Assembly: GCA_035301625.1 (NCBI GenBank)
Contig: DATGTW010000075.1
Coordinates: forward strand, 1-6,232
Length of the DNA stretch: 6,232 nucleotides
Direction: 5' to 3'
Source: Paenalcaligenes sp035301625
GTDB lineage: Bacteria; Pseudomonadota; Gammaproteobacteria; Burkholderiales; Burkholderiaceae_B
Position 1 is the first letter of the stretch, and each line of letters starts with the position of its first letter. The notes beneath the pieces are model-generated. The model searched no databases, was not told the origin of the DNA, and saw only the letters and a list, made by a program, of their open reading frames with translations. The translations under genes and the position numbers were made by a program. This document shows, one piece after another, positions 5,257-6,232 of the stretch.

Positions 5257-6222
5257 TTAGTGTTTTAAGCGCTCGAGCAGAGCTTGGCAGTCTTGGGGTA
5301 ACGGTGCCCGAATATCTACAGAAGCCTTTGTTATCGGGTGCTGGAAGACCAACCGAGCAGCATGCAAAAACATCCCCTTAAAGCCTAACTCATGGCGCGC
5401 TTGATGCAACTGGGCATCATTGCCATATTTATCATCACCCACAATAGGGTAGCCTTCATTAGCCAAATGCACGCGTATTTGATGGGTGCGTCCCGTGCGC
5501 AAATCGGCCTCTACCAAACTATATTCACCATAACGGGTCTGCAAATTAATAATGGTGTGAGCTCGGCGCCCCTGCTCATCAACACGTACACGACGCTCGC
5601 CACTAGGAGTTACCCAACGCTGTAAAGGGGCACGCAAATGCTGCCGGTCATTGACCCAATCACCATTTACCAGCGCTAAATACTCTTTGGTAATACGGTC
5701 CTCACGAAACAGCTCATGCAACGCCACCAACCCACGGCGGCGACGAGCAACCAATAACAATCCCGAGGTATCCCTATCCAAACGGTGGACCAACTCTAAA
5801 AAGGGGGCTTGGGGACGCGCTGCCCGCAGCTGCTCGATCACCCCAAAAGAAACCCCACTGCCCCCGTGCACAGCCACCCCCGCCGGTTTATTGATGGCCA
5901 AAAAATATTCATCCTCGTATACCACCTCAAAGTGTCCAGGGGGTATATGCACAGTAGGTTCGTCGCTGGGACGCCGCATGGGGGGAATACGCAACTCATC
6001 CCCAGCCTGCAAACGGTAGTCATTGCGGACGCGGCCGCGGTTGACACGCACTTGCCCACTACGGATTGCCCGATAGATAAAACTCTTGGGTACCCCTTTG
6101 CATTCGCGGAATAAAAAATTATCCAAACGCTGTCCCGCTCTTTCAGGTAGAATCTTAAGTAAACGTACTTGAGAAAACGATTGTTCAGTCATTAATTGTT
6201 TGCTCATATGTAAAAGAGGCAT
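5257..6222 (-). CDS. rluC: Ribosomal large subunit pseudouridine synthase RluC
   Basis: RluC converts uridines to pseudouridine in 23S rRNA (E. coli positions 955, 2504 and 2580, around the peptidyl transferase centre). An N-terminal S4 RNA-binding domain covers about 29-80 (AGQRLDNFLFRECKGVPKS, then GQVRVNRGRV). The RluA-type catalytic domain follows: EYFLAINKPAGVAVHGG, HRLDRDTSG with catalytic D149, TKEYLALV, RTGRTHQIRVH and IVGDDKYG. Length (321) agrees with E. coli RluC (about 319). The start is open: ATGs at 6220-6222, 6205-6207 and 6190-6192 are in frame. The first has AGG at 6230-6232 seven bases upstream, at the window limit. The third gives the N-terminus most like E. coli RluC but no ribosome binding site. 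The HAD gene follows in an apparent operon. RluC rather than RluD or RluA is inferred from the PERAGQRLDNFL and KGVPKSFIYR segments. Confidence 0.93.
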   Translation of the reverse strand: MPLLHMSKQLMTEQSFSQVRLLKILPERAGQRLDNFLFRECKGVPKSFIYRAIRSGQVRVNRGRVRNDYRLQAGDELRIPPMRRPSDEPTVHIPPGHFEVVYEDEYFLAINKPAGVAVHGGSGVSFGVIEQLRAARPQAPFLELVHRLDRDTSGLLLVARRRRGLVALHELFREDRITKEYLALVNGDWVNDRQHLRAPLQRWVTPSGERRVRVDEQGRRAHTIINLQTRYGEYSLVEADLRTGRTHQIRVHLANEGYPIVGDDKYGNDAQLHQARHELGFKGMFLHAARLVFQHPITKASVDIRAPLPQDCQALLERLKH

Positions 6223-6227
6223 ATAAT
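6200..6227 (+). promoter_or_regulatory. Candidate promoter reading rightwards out of the window (possibly for rne)
   Basis: A perfect TATAAT lies at 6222-6227 on the plus strand, 16 bases after TTGCTC (6200-6205), a weak -35. No gene in the window would use it, so it would serve a gene to the right. In many proteobacteria rne (RNase E) is divergent from rluC and has a long leader, which makes rne the natural guess. It overlaps the longest rluC start at 6222. Six-base matches also occur by chance. Confidence 0.35.
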
Positions 6228-6232
6228 CGCCT

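Noticed and set aside
5392..6114. Several open frames on the plus strand opposite rluC
   Set aside because: They overlap a fully conserved RluC coding sequence and have no ribosome binding sites or recognisable domains.

Overview
The window reads as core chromosome of a betaproteobacterium, most likely order Burkholderiales and plausibly a moderate-GC member such as an Alcaligenaceae relative. The evidence is gene content, gene order and protein style: the cysteine-free L32, the FabH start and the AmiD-like amidase. By eye the base composition is near 50% GC, low for Burkholderiales. The genus is a guess. I see no mobile element, CRISPR array, tRNA or rRNA, and no stretch over 300 bases lacks a gene.

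Left part (1-2064, minus strand): the classic ribosome/lipid cluster, transcribed right to left as yceD (DUF177), rpmF (L32), plsX and the first 35 codons of fabH, cut by the window edge. A well-formed sigma70 promoter (-10 at 2106-2111, -35 at 2130-2135) lies upstream of yceD. It also settles the yceD start, because the longest possible reading frame would begin upstream of this promoter.

Middle part (2164-4582, plus strand): a divergent rightward series. It holds a Maf-family nucleotide pyrophosphatase (YceF type), a tetrapyrrole-methylase-fold SAM methyltransferase related to RsmI with an unusual arginine-rich tail, and a probable AmiD-like lipoprotein amidase of the outer membrane.

Right part (4579-6222, minus strand): rluC (23S rRNA pseudouridine synthase) followed 21 bp later by a HAD phosphatase. 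The HAD gene runs tail-to-tail into the amidase gene, their stop codons sharing four bases. At the right edge a plus-strand TATAAT suggests a promoter leaving the window, probably for rne, which is often divergent from rluC.

Functionally the window mixes 50S subunit biogenesis (L32, DUF177, RluC, perhaps the methyltransferase), phospholipid and fatty-acid initiation (PlsX, FabH), nucleotide-pool cleaning (Maf) and peptidoglycan turnover (amidase). I did not find a clearly new system. The most interesting items are the methyltransferase with its basic tail in this ribosomal setting, the amidase at a variable point of the conserved gene order, and the regulatory layout of the divergent region.
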